A stretch of 64,000 bases of DNA. It comes from Chalciporus piperatus (lineage: Eukaryota; Basidiomycota; Agaricomycetes; Boletales; Boletaceae). Shown piece by piece: positions 27,669-37,979 of the stretch. Under the pieces are notes generated by a model. That model ran no database searches. It saw only the letters and a list, made by a program, of their open reading frames with translations, and was not told the origin of the DNA. The position numbers and the translations under genes were made by a program. The first letter of the stretch is position 1. Each line of letters starts with the position of its first letter. The stretch is from positions 16,543 through 80,542 of the forward strand of contig JBBPTG010000115.1 in NCBI GenBank assembly GCA_038093975.1, in the 5' to 3' direction.

Positions 27669-28830
27669 TCCCCCAGGACAGACCTAGCCATTAAGAGTAT
27701 TCACCCTGAAATTTCTACAAAAGTCAGATGGTATACAAAAGTATTGAAGTTCTGAAGGAATGGGAAGTTCCCCGCGTCCATTGGCAACTTCCGCACGGGC
27801 GGCGTTCGTTCGACTTTGTTGCAAATAGACAGAAAAAGGAGACGACTTCCTGATTACAGTAACGACTAGAGATCCAGCACAATGATCTCCAAATCCTAAC
27901 ACAGGATCAGTGCGTAACACCGAACATGTTGGTCGATTGGGGGATAGACGGCTCGTGTTTCCAAGTGAGGACTGCGCTCACCCAGACGGCGCACCAGCGG
28001 ACGGAGATTAGACGCAGGGCATGAGGATGATGTCTAGACCGGGGCGGCTCTGGGAGATCCAGACCAGCTCTCCTCCTATGTCCATGACTCAGACCAGGTC
28101 AGGATGAATGACAAGGGTCACCCGAATCCTTCGATTTGTTCTCTGTGACAACCAGATGGTTTCAATAGCGAGTGTCCTCGTAAGCGAAAAATTTGTCGCG
28201 AAAAGAGAAGCAAGGCAACGAACAGAACGCACCCAACAAACGTTTGTGGTCATTTGCGCGATGACGGGGTCGACATACAGATCAAGCGTGCGATCGCCGT
28301 TACTCAAGGGTGGTCGACTCCAACCGTCCGTGGTTGTCACTCTTGGCCAACACATGTTTTCTGATGAAGGGAATACATCCGGAACCATTCTTGGAGGCAA
28401 GTCACACAAAGGATGTGACCACATGGCGAAAAGCTGTTGTCGATGAGGAAACAAGCGGTCTAGAAAGGTGGGTTAAAGCTGACTTTGACTCACTTTGGAG
28501 ACTTTGTTGTGAACGACTGTCTTTCTTCGGTTCTTCGAAACTCGACAGTTCCGAACAAGAGCGAAACTCACACTGAGCTCCAAACGTCTTGTTACTGTAA
28601 ACCCTCCCGACAAGACCTTTGCAATTGATCCGTGAGACCACGCCAGTCGTTGGGCAAATATTCAACGAAGCATCCTTAACGAGTTAGTTGCTGGAGTCGG
28701 CGGCGGCTCTTTATGACTGTCAGAAACCGGAGGTCGATCAGTACTTGTAGGTACTTGTATCATCCGCATAGCCACACACAACTTCGAAACCACGACCCAA
28801 GTTTCAAGCTTCCAAGAGTCATAAACATCC
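27669..28830. other. Intergenic with one copy of a diverged repeat
   Basis: About 1.2 kb without a supportable gene. The segment at about 28325-28376 is similar to 30568-30620 on the other side of the F-box gene, in the same direction. Open frames here are short and contradictory on both strands. Confidence 0.45.
28325..28376 (+). repeat. Left copy of a direct repeat flanking the F-box gene
   Basis: Shares with 30568-30620 a block of about 50 bp, including CATGTTTTCTGATGA and GGGAATACAT/GGAAATACAT, with scattered differences. Same orientation as the right copy. Confidence 0.6.
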
Positions 28831-30459
28831 ATGCATCAGGCTCTATATCTTTACGAGATCCTTGTGCATATTTTCGGTCATTGTTATGCCGACGACAGAC
28901 AACTTCTGTGGAGCGGATCAGGACACTGTCGTGTCACTGCTGGGCTAGCCAGAACATGCCGTTCATTCAAAGAACCGGCCTTAGATGTCCTGTGGGCGGA
29001 GTTGTTCGATCTGACACCGCTGTCGCGATGTCTTCCTGAAGTCTCTTGTCGCGTAGACGTAGATTATCCAGTGAGGACACAGTTCAAGTTGTCTTTCGTC
29101 GCACAGAAATCCACTGATCGTTCGATTACCCACTTGAATTCCCAGTGTTTTTCGTTTTCAAGACCCCTCGAAGAATCCGAGTGGGATACCCTTCGAAGCT
29201 ACACGCGTCGGGTCCGGAGTATAATTGGCTTGTCCAATACTAGTGGGAGGCTTGATGAGAACGCCCTCACGATAGTCTGCAGCTGCCCTATCACCAAGCC
29301 ACTTTTCCCAAATCTGCGAACCGTGGAATGGAACGACCCAGAGTCGTTCATCCCCTTGGTACATCTTTTCGCTGCATCGCAGCTAACGGCACTCTATCTT
29401 AGCGGGTCATTTGCGGACATTCCCAAACTCAAAGATACGCTCTGTGCACTTGGAACCCTCTTTCCACACATGAAAAGGATTTGGATCCCAAGCACACATT
29501 TCCCCGTTGACCTGAATGAGATCGTCGCCGGCCATGTACGCCGTTGGACGGGTCTTCAAACTGTACTTTGTCCCAATATCACCTTCGAAATCGACGTTAT
29601 TTTGCATCTCTCCCGCATGCCAGCCCTGACCGAGTTATCATTCACACTTGGCGCGCTATCACCAAATGAGTTCTCTCTCTCCAACACTCTACTAGTCTTC
29701 CCAATACTTGACGACTTGAGGATAATCTCTGAATCGATCTCTCCCATTTCATGCCTCCTTTCCCATATCTTACTCCCGGAAGTCACTCATCTCTCTACCT
29801 CATTTTTAAACCGACCTTCGAAACCCACTGTCAAGTCACTCTTGGTGACAATCCGAAAAACCTGCAGTCTCAACTCCATCTTAGGCTTGACCCTCCTGCA
29901 AACTCAATTCCCTTTTCACGGTGACCCGGAGCGTTATCAACTCGTGTTGGATGACCTTCGGCCTTGCATGGCCTTTCGTAACCTTCGCATCATAGAAATC
30001 AACCTTGAATGGTCCGTGGATTTAGCAGACCGCGACTTGCTGGAGTTGGTGTCTGCGTGGCCCAATTTGGAACAACTCTACATCAACAGGGAGTGGGGTT
30101 GGAGGACTGCTGGTGGAATCACCCCGGGCGGACTACTACAGCTTCTGCAGCAATGCCTATCCCTGCAGTGTTTTTGCTTGGCCATCGATACTCGAGACTA
30201 CATCACAATTCCACAGATCTCGAACTTTCACCGGCGGGACTTCAACATGGACATCGCTGACTCGGCGATTCTGCCGGAGGCCGTTCCAGCTTTGGCCGCT
30301 TTCTTCGGGGACATCGCACCGCGCAGGAACTTTTCCAACTTTGTAATCTGGAACAGTCGGACGCTTAGAGATCGCGTCGAGTCGGAGGTCCCAAGAAATT
30401 TGTGGCACGATGTATTTCGTCAGGCGAGCGCGCGGGTCAGAAATCGCCTTGGATTCTGA
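28831..30459 (+). CDS. F-box/LRR-like protein, single exon, 542 aa
   Basis: Probable substrate receptor of an SCF ubiquitin ligase, one of the large mushroom F-box families. Residues 1-60 form an F-box-like start (ALYLYEILVHIFGHC, then LARTCRSFKEPALDVLWAEL), short at its N-terminus compared with usual boxes. The remaining 480 residues show degenerate leucine-rich spacing (PNLRTVEW, LTALYLSG, PALTELSF, PILDDLRI, FRNLRIIEINLEW, WPNLEQLYI) as in these proteins. No introns, whereas most neighbours have several. The target is unknown. The gene is flanked on both sides by copies of a short repeat. Confidence 0.8.
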   Translation: MHQALYLYEILVHIFGHCYADDRQLLWSGSGHCRVTAGLARTCRSFKEPALDVLWAELFDLTPLSRCLPEVSCRVDVDYPVRTQFKLSFVAQKSTDRSITHLNSQCFSFSRPLEESEWDTLRSYTRRVRSIIGLSNTSGRLDENALTIVCSCPITKPLFPNLRTVEWNDPESFIPLVHLFAASQLTALYLSGSFADIPKLKDTLCALGTLFPHMKRIWIPSTHFPVDLNEIVAGHVRRWTGLQTVLCPNITFEIDVILHLSRMPALTELSFTLGALSPNEFSLSNTLLVFPILDDLRIISESISPISCLLSHILLPEVTHLSTSFLNRPSKPTVKSLLVTIRKTCSLNSILGLTLLQTQFPFHGDPERYQLVLDDLRPCMAFRNLRIIEINLEWSVDLADRDLLELVSAWPNLEQLYINREWGWRTAGGITPGGLLQLLQQCLSLQCFCLAIDTRDYITIPQISNFHRRDFNMDIADSAILPEAVPALAAFFGDIAPRRNFSNFVIWNSRTLRDRVESEVPRNLWHDVFRQASARVRNRLGF

Positions 30460-30567
30460 TAGGACACAGGGGTGAATGGAGCTAGAGATTGTTTGCCAGG
30501 GCTACGAAGAGTGCCATAGGAGATCAAAGAACGAGATATTTAAATATGGATAAAGCGTGCGTTCCGT

Positions 30568-30620
30568 ACCGTCCGGTAGTCGCTCTTGGTCAACGCATGT
30601 TTTCTGATGAGGGAAATACA
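30568..30620 (+). repeat. Right copy of a direct repeat flanking the F-box gene
   Basis: Matches 28325-28376 at roughly four of five positions by eye. The repeats lie 0.5 kb before and 0.1 kb after the F-box reading frame, so the unit may have been duplicated or inserted together. Confidence 0.6.
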
Positions 30621-31901
30621 TTGGTTTCACTCCGCACCTGGACTGCGCAGTCCTGCTTTATGAAGCTGTGACCACCGAATTACGGACTTACAGATACTTC
30701 CAGGCCCGTTTAGACCAGTGTGAGGTTCGGGTCTGTTCCAAAGTCAAAGTCATCATTGACGCCACCTTTCTAGACCGCCACACCGTGTTTCCGGCAGTAA
30801 CGAACTTGAAAATGGCAAGGTACGCAGCACAGCTACCTCATGAAACGATTTGTATGCACGGGAAACTGATCACTGTGAAGATTCGTGATCATCTGAAGAG
30901 TGTTTTCAAATTGGTCGCCGCTTACCAGTACTAGCTCTTCAACAAGTTCGTGTATACTCTAATTCAAGGGGTCTGCTTTGTTGGACACAAACAGGGAGTT
31001 GGATCTGATCAGCGTCTAGCTTCAAGACATCTCGAGAAAGATACCAACTTGTGTTCGTCCCCGTTCGCCGCGAGGATCCAGGCATTGCAAGGCTGGAATG
31101 CGTGACCTCGTCGTATTTTTGTTTCATCACGACGTGAGCCTTGTCTGCTGATGCGATTCTCTGCCGTCGTCAATGATGCTAGCTAAGACCAGGATCAAAG
31201 TGATTGGATTATCATACCGACACTCCGTCATTGGACGAGATCGTTGCACTCCGAGTCTGGTCCAACCAAACTCCGCGGATTCCCAGCTTGAGCTTCGCGG
31301 AAGCGTTTGCGAGCCCCAAATGCTAGCACTTGTTCAGTCAACCACGATCGGAGGGAACGTTGAGTTCAAAGCCGTTCATAATGTAAAAACAAACGGCCCT
31401 TTGACACAAGGCTTCGTGGGTTCAGCAGCGCTGCGTTACGGCGGGACTCTCCGAAGTAGAGCAGAACTTCGACTGTCTTCTGCCCATTGAGATGGTTAGG
31501 AGACTATTACGGCGGGACGGTCTCGCTTTCGGATATACGTTGCGGAGTGCGCGAAATCAGAACCGTCGGTCTCGTATACGTATAACTAAGACTTGTATTG
31601 AAGCTGTCATTACATTCAAAATATGCAGTAATATAAACGGTGAAAAGATCCACAACAGGGGAAACAAGAAAATGAGAGTAACAATAAACCATCGAGCCGA
31701 GCAAGGAGCCACAGAGCAGCAAACAACAAACAACTTGCAACGTAGGCACCAATGAAGAACAAGCAAAACGACATCACGAGGCAATACATCAAGAGAGAGA
31801 AAGAAAATCGAGCATGTCGGAACAGAAACACAAAACGCGCACCTCATCCAACACCCATCGTCACTCACTAGTACTCACCTCCCCATCTCTTTGCTCACGC
31901 C
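30621..31901. other. Intergenic without a supportable gene
   Basis: About 1.3 kb. Fragments at 30660-30930 and 31170-31490 stay open for 80-105 codons on the plus strand but lack domains, start context and splice logic. The stretch 31600-31880 is A-rich and precedes the stop of the minus-strand channel gene, so it is probably its 3' UTR. Confidence 0.4.
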
Positions 31902-34900
31902 TCAAAACTTGTTCAAATCCAGGGGAGGAGCCCTAACCTCGATGCTCCCTCCCTCATCCATATTCGCCCCAGTCGTCGTTGCCAATACACCCATCTCCGC
32001 ATTCACTTTGGCCTCCTCCTTCCCCAACCCAAGTGTATCTTGCGGAATCCAAACCACCCTCTGTGGTTTCACCAACGCAGGATGCGCGAACCCGTAATCC
32101 ACCGTACCACCCTCATGCTGAGAAAAGTACTGGTCGTCGTATTCCGACTGAGCTTTGGATCCAGCAACGGAATCGGCGGTGTGCCTGCGCTGAATAAGAG
32201 GTTGGGAGAAACTTTCTTGACCGACGGAGTACGGGCGGGGTTGGGAGGTGGACGCAGAGGGCTCACAGTCACCGGGCGCGAGGGTGTCAGGACGCTTCTC
32301 GTCAGAGCCGCGGCTGGGTGTAGTGTCGGACCTGTAGGTCCTGTCAGCGATGCTGAGTGGAAGTGCGCTGATGAGCGGTCCATAGGATTTGTTGATTATT
32401 ACGTGGAACCCAGCCTGGAGTGTACGGGGTTAGCGCATGATGCATCCAATCTGAGCAAGTAAATATAACTGACAGTAAGTGCAATCAATATTGCCATCAG
32501 TATTCCCTCCGCGACAGCATTTGGCTGTTGGTTCTGATCCCTAGCGAGGAAGAACAGAGCACAAAGACAGAGTTGCTGGATGTACATGCCCACGAATACA
32601 TGCTGAATGGCTTTGGGGTAGAACAATCCTCCAGTCTCCAGGGAGGTTGGCTCAGTGTACTGATACAAGAAGAGGTATTTGTAGACTTGGTAGAAGAGGA
32701 AGAATGCGAGAACAGCGAGACCATTGATGATGGGAGCGATGATAGAGTAGGCGAGAGCTATGTGCGTTGTCAACGGCTGAAGTCAATAAAATGGGTTATC
32801 AACTCACAGATCACAACGAGCAGCGTGATCCCAGGGAAGAGAGTGCCCCAAGCGACCGATCGAGGCGCGAACTTGATGTTGAAGATGGAGCGGGGTGTGC
32901 TTCCAAGAAGGAAGAGCTTCACATAGTACAGAATCAGCTGAACTACAGCAAGGAAGCTACCACCAGTTCCAGAGAGCCCTTGCAGCACGATGTACCTGGT
33001 TGCATCTAAACATCCATGACAAGGACAGCAGGTTGAAAAGAACGCACGTGAGGAAGAATGTTGAAGCTTGGGGGAGATACTGTGCTAACAAGGTTGCGAC
33101 GGAGCTCGGGTTCTGGAGAAGACTGGGAAGCGCCGCCACAATTCCAGAACTCAGCGTGACGACAAGGAATGAGTGCTATGAGGTTCTCCGATCAGGATCC
33201 AGAGTGCCTGAACAATCAATGCACTTACGATGACTTGGAAGATGAAGTAGCGTGTCATCAGACTAAGTTCCAAACCGGTGCGGGTCGGGATGCCCTCGAA
33301 CCTACCCAACAATCTTAGGACGATGGGAAGGAGCATCATGAGGACAGCAAGCAGGACAGGAGGGAGGATGCCCTGAATTATGCCGAGGACCGGTTTTGGA
33401 ATTGTGCACAACCACGCGAGCCAACTGGCCTTTACGCAAAGCCCCTCAATGTTAGAGATGACACCAACAAACGCCACGGGGATCGCCCAAAAGATGATCA
33501 AAGCGGCGGTTGCTGCATAGCTGATCACCATGCGAACGCGTTTCTCGTAAGGGTTCAGGCCGAGATTACCCCAAAGAACGTCCTCGGGTGACACTTCGAG
33601 GAAGCGATCAGACATGTGGTATGGGGCGTGGTGTGCAAGTGTGCGATAGGCAACGTGTGCCGAGATCTGTTGGTTGAATGTGATGAAGGCCGAATTCAGA
33701 GGAGGGTAAGACTGTTCAGATTTGCCCTTTGTGCTTCCGCCGTCGTTGGCATTGTCAGAGAATGGGAGAGAAGATTCCTGGGAAACAGTTCGGCGACCTT
33801 GACGAAGTAATGCGGTTGTGGAAGCAATCTCTGAGCGGCACCATTCGAGTGTATCCACCTTCTGGCCAACGAAGGGGAGAGAGAAAGGCATGAAGCCCAA
33901 CGGAAGGCGGTGGGTGGGGCGTTTGGCATGTGGAACGAGTCTTTCGGAGAGAGCAACGTTGCTTTCAACTTGATCGACAGATTGTAGCGGGTATGCACTC
34001 TTGTCGCCTTGCTTCTTGAGTGCCTTTGAGCGGATCTTGACTGCGGTTGACAGCAGCGTAGTTTCAGCCGACTCGAGTTTTCCGCAGGCGGAGAGGCGAC
34101 GATCGTAAATGTCAGGTAGCTCTTTCAAATCACTGAGGAATGAATTCAGACCGAATGTTATATGAAGGATGAGAAGAGAAAAGGAAAGAGACAATGGCGA
34201 CAAGACTGAGACATACCGATTGATCCAAACTTTCTTAACACCACCAGGGAGATGCGAGTACAACTGAGCCAACGCTTGTTCCGATAGATACTTGGAAGGA
34301 ATTCCAGTGACCAAGATGGTATTAGCTTGGGCAGAGCGAGAGTGCACGGGATCGATTAGATGTAATTGGCGAACGCTGATGAAGTGGTGCATTTCATGTT
34401 TGATGTTCCAGAAAATCCAGACTGCGAACAAGGTCAGGAGGCGAATAGGATGGAGAGCTACGAAGGTGGCTCACGGGTGGATAACCAAGCCAGGATGATG
34501 AAGGCGGCGTATCTACTACCGTGATCGGGTGAAATGTTGCCCATGGTGAATTCGCCCACGCCACTATTGCCTGGAGTCGAATTGTTGACGGACATGACAG
34601 GGAATAATACGATCCACGAAACGATCCAGATTGGAACAAGAATACGAAGGATAACTCTGAGAAAGCGGACAAAGAAATAAGCATCTGGACCGTTGACACG
34701 TTGGATTTCTCTGTAGTCCGCTTTGAAGAGGGCTATGGGCCATGTTAACAACCCGGTTTGGAACGGCTTTACTCGTTCGCTAAGATAAACAAGGGACTTA
34801 GACGGTGGTTAGAATGAAAAGGGCGACAACGCACTCTGCGACTGGGGTGACAGAGCGGGGTTCGTAGACAGCTTTGAAGTAGGGGCGGAGAAGGGTGAAG

Positions 34901-35041
34901 GCGACGATTTCGATACCAAAAACAATCGCATTGAATGTGAGAGCTGTCACGAACGTCGCGGTCGTCGCGGAACCGGCGCTTGAGACGCTCGACCTGTTGG
35001 AGGCTGAGAATGAGGACAGGAGAGGTTCGGAGGACTTACAT
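31902..35041 (-). CDS. CSC1/OSCA-like stress-gated channel (DUF221, Rsn1/Phm7 type), 895 aa
   Basis: Ten- to eleven-pass membrane protein of the hyperosmolality/mechanically gated cation channel family; acts at the plasma or endomembrane. Nine exons: 35041-35040, 34993-34835, 34779-34475, 34421-34217, 34132-33229, 33175-33048, 32995-32808, 32757-32474 and 32414-31902; sum 2688 nt. The start codon is split: AT in exon 1, G in exon 2. Seen: first membrane span TALTFNAIVFGIEIVAFTLL, RYAAFIILAWLSTLW, the cytosolic RRM-like region starting ANTILVTGIP, then the DUF221 core with IFWAIPVAFVGVISNIEGL, YFIFQVIHSFLVVTLSSGI, LLGSTPRSIFNIKF, SVAWGTLFPGITLLVVI and AIQHVFVGMYIQQLCLCALFFLARD. A 170-residue disordered C-terminal tail follows. 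Family call is firm. Confidence 0.92.
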
Positions 35042-35611
35042 GGTGGTGGAAGAGAACAAAGGAGTGTATTGGAAAGGATCTGACTTTTGTATGGATAATT
35101 AGAGAAGCAACAAGGGGAACTAGTCTCGATCCGTAAGTCGACCTTGCTCCTTTTGTACGCGATCCCCTCTTGTCCGTTTTAGGAAATCCAAGCACTGACG
35201 GCACCAGCTTAGCATTCGATTTTTCGTTGGAGTGGGAGGAACAACACTCCAATTAATGTCACATCACCGCTCCACCAGTCGTACTCACACATGAAAAAAA
35301 AACATACAGTGAGTGAGTGAGTGAGTGTACAGTGTTCAATGCCCACGGTGCTATTCTCGGAGCTGTCAATCAGAATGGACCCTGCTGCTTCTAGCTCAAG
35401 GTACACCTCCAAACATGACCTTGGGCAATGGGCGCTGACAGGCGCTGACCTGACGCAAACTGCACACGACAGTGACAACCCTCAGGCGCGAGCAAAATAC
35501 AGAACTGGAATTAGTACATACTAACTTCCGAGCACCCACAATTGACGGATCATTCTGACAATTGACGTGGTGCCAGAAAGTTTTTTTACACTTTCTTCAC
35601 GGGAAGTTGGC
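35042..35611. other. Intergenic between channel gene and transposon relic
   Basis: Holds the promoter of the channel gene. A short run of GTGAGTGAGTGAGTGAGTGT microsatellite lies at about 35308-35328. No gene is seen. Confidence 0.4.
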
Positions 35612-35613
35612 TA

Positions 35614-35636
35614 CAGTCGACTCCCTCATAACCCAT
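35614..35636 (+). repeat. Left terminal inverted repeat
   Basis: Starts CAGTCGACTCCCTCATAACC directly after a TA at 35612-35613. It continues less perfectly into TAACCCATA sub-repeats up to about 35675. Confidence 0.85.
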
Positions 35637-35845
35637 GCCAGGTATAACCCATACTCCCTTGTAACCCATACATTTTTGGATTTCCCGAGTTGGTTTGCAG
35701 GGATTTTGGGATCATATCCAATACCCCATACCCCATAGGTTTTGTGGGCAGGTATGGGTTATGGTAAGGGGTGGATAATGCCGAGGCTGTCCAAAATAGG
35801 AAATTATTGTTATTTTGTACGAAAATGTTTTCTTCCCGTTGGCTT

Positions 35846-36168
35846 CGATGAACATCACGGAACTTCTGAACCCAGCGGACGAGACACACAACATGGTTGG
35901 GGCGACGGACGAGGATATTTTCGAGTCCGTGATGGATGCAAAGAAGTTGAGGGAGATGAATAGAGGTGATGATGATGATATTGATGTGTCCACACCGGAT
36001 CCCACACGTCGCGAAGTGGGCAGCAATAATTTTGTGGAAATATGTCGGGGCATTTGACGACTTGTTCGCCCACAAACTAGAGGTTATTACCTTGTGTTGG
36101 GGTCATTTGGATAGCAGACTTGGGCGGTCGAGATGCAGGATACCAAATTTACTGATTATTTTACTTAG
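35846..36168 (+). pseudogene. Transposase C-terminal relic (pogo type)
   Basis: The frame from 35846 gives NITELLNPADE, then ATDEDIFESVMDAKK and an acidic DDDDID run, then shifts frame near 36025-36035. In the other frame FDDLFAHKLEV is seen, and after a further shift a GSFG patch and TKFTDYFT, which is close to the usual end of pogo transposases of mushrooms. In-frame stops and two frameshifts rule out function. Confidence 0.65.
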
Positions 36169-36308
36169 CTTCATAAACCTACTATATCAATACTATGAAG
36201 CTTAATATGAAAGGGAGAAAAATTTACGAGTTCGAAGCGGTGGATAGGGGTCGTTTGCACAACCCATACTCCCTAGTAACCCATACCTTTGAGGCTATCC
36301 CGACAGGT

Positions 36309-36331
36309 ATGGGTTATGAGGGAGTCGACTG
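36309..36331 (-). repeat. Right terminal inverted repeat
   Basis: Reverse complement of the left terminus: ends GGTTATGAGGGAGTCGACTG at 36331, followed by TA. Sub-terminal TAACCCATA copies lie at about 36260-36290. Confidence 0.85.
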
Positions 36332-36333
36332 TA

Positions 36334-37979
36334 TCATTTTCTTATCTCGGAACCGTGGTACTAATAGTTCCGGTTACGTCTTCCCCCACAGTCTGCTGAC
36401 TTCTTGCTGCCAATTTCAGGTACGACGCTCAGCGCTCCAACTTAGCCAACGAATAATCCCTTTTCATTTGCCCAATGGATAGCCGGAAATGTCATACAGG
36501 GGTCTCCCACTTCTCCGACACCTTCTGCTCTTCGGAGGGTCTTTCCTCTGCTTCCTATGGTGAATGCTCTTCCTTTCCTATTGCCTATGTATTACCAGGA
36601 AAGTTGCAACATTGATATATGTTGTCGAGGCGTACGACGTTCCTGCTCCTCGAAGGGCGGTGACATCTTCATTTTCCGTAGTCGTTGTGAGCGACTGCTG
36701 CTGGAGCCTGTCCTACAGGCAGATCTCTTGACGTACCAGTGCGCCACTTCATCCGCGGAAGCGGTTCCAACGCATTCGAGTCATGCCGTCCGTGGCTTCG
36801 TGGCGTTCTCCATCTGCCCATCCATTGACCAATTGCCGTAGAAAAGCCCGCACTCCCCAAAGCGGAATCAACGTTGGCGTTCGAAACGATGCACGAGCAA
36901 CGATCAAAGCCCCGAATCACGATGTCAGCTATTCCAATCTCGCAATGTTCGCTACCCTTGTAGTGGGATGGTAAGACGGTGTCTCGAGTTGGAGAATGCC
37001 GATGAGAGAATGTGTCACGACCTCCCCCTGTTATGCGTGCTTCTCGCCCCCTTGACCCTTGACTCACGGTCTCTGCAACCTCACGAATGCAGGTTGTGCA
37101 TAGGGGTCGGATCTCTTCATCATGACCGTTGCGCCCGGTGCTCACTGCCCTTCCTTCTCAGCGATTCGATGGACGCGAGGTGTGTCATCCATCCCAATGA
37201 TTCTCGTTTCCCAGTTTCTCAACCCACGACGCTAGCAAATGTATCACAAGCCATACTGTCAACTACCTACGGTCGTCCTCTCGAACAACCGCATATCAAT
37301 CTGTTTTGTACTGTTATGCATTTGCTCGAGAGCTACGCCTGTAAGCCTTGGTCCATTTCTCCCCACACCATTCCATACGTGGGGGGGAAATGATATAATA
37401 TTTTCGTGGTCTCTTCTCGCGAGCTGCTTGAATCAGTTAGCTTTTTGAACGGCCATGTGACCTAATCCATGACCTTACGCTCGTCTGCCTTCCTGCAGCG
37501 TTATCCAGCCAAACCTTATAGGCTTGCTTGCAGATTGGACCTCGTGGGAGGGCATCCTGAAGTATGCTCGAAGCTTCGATAGGGTGTCGCGAAACTCTGC
37601 GCAGGAATCTGCAACCGTGAAAAGCGAGAGTCCGAAAAGTAACCAAATGTCCTAACTCACTCGACATCGACATCTCCCCCGCATACTCGGAGATACTTAG
37701 TGCGTAGTACGTACTCCCCCGTCAGATGCACAGGCCGTGCTATTCTACGTTTCATCCAGACCTGAAAGTGGTACTCACGCCTAACGAGTCAGTAATGACA
37801 AGCTGCGCACTCACAAATCAGAACATGTTTCATCAAAAAATAACTGTGTCATTTGAAGATACAGCAAATACGAGACATAGAGGAACCGTAACTTCGTAAT
37901 CATGACCATTCGAGCAAAACCGAGAATTGACGAAACAGGTACTAGTAACACTCACTCTGCTCTCATTGGTAAGTAGTAC
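36334..37979. other. 1.6-kb stretch without a supportable gene
   Basis: Lies between the transposon relic and the stop of the repeat-peptide gene. Open pieces exist on both strands (for example minus 37145-36669 and plus 36968-37393) but overlap, lack motifs and have no consistent splice sites. The right end should be the 3' UTR of the repeat-peptide gene. Confidence 0.4.

Larger units (their letters stand above)
35614..36331. mobile_element. Decayed pogo/Tc1-mariner-like DNA transposon, 718 bp
   Basis: Inverted termini beginning CAGTCGACTCCCTCATAACC at 35614 and matching, inverted, at 36331. A TA dinucleotide stands on each side (35612-35613 and 36332-36333), the target duplication of the Tc1/mariner superfamily. 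Next to both termini are extra copies, direct and inverted, of TAACCCATA. Inside, plus-strand frames from about 35846 to 36168 read as the C-terminal tail of a pogo-type transposase (ATDEDIFESVMDAKK, then FDDLFAHKLEV in another frame, then TKFTDYFT), broken by frameshifts and stops. The catalytic DDE part is missing. So it is a non-autonomous deletion derivative, not a working transposon. Confidence 0.82.

Noticed and set aside
36669..37145. Minus-strand frame of 158 codons
   Set aside because: Overlaps plus-strand frames of equal quality; composition unlike the coding genes here and no start context or motif.
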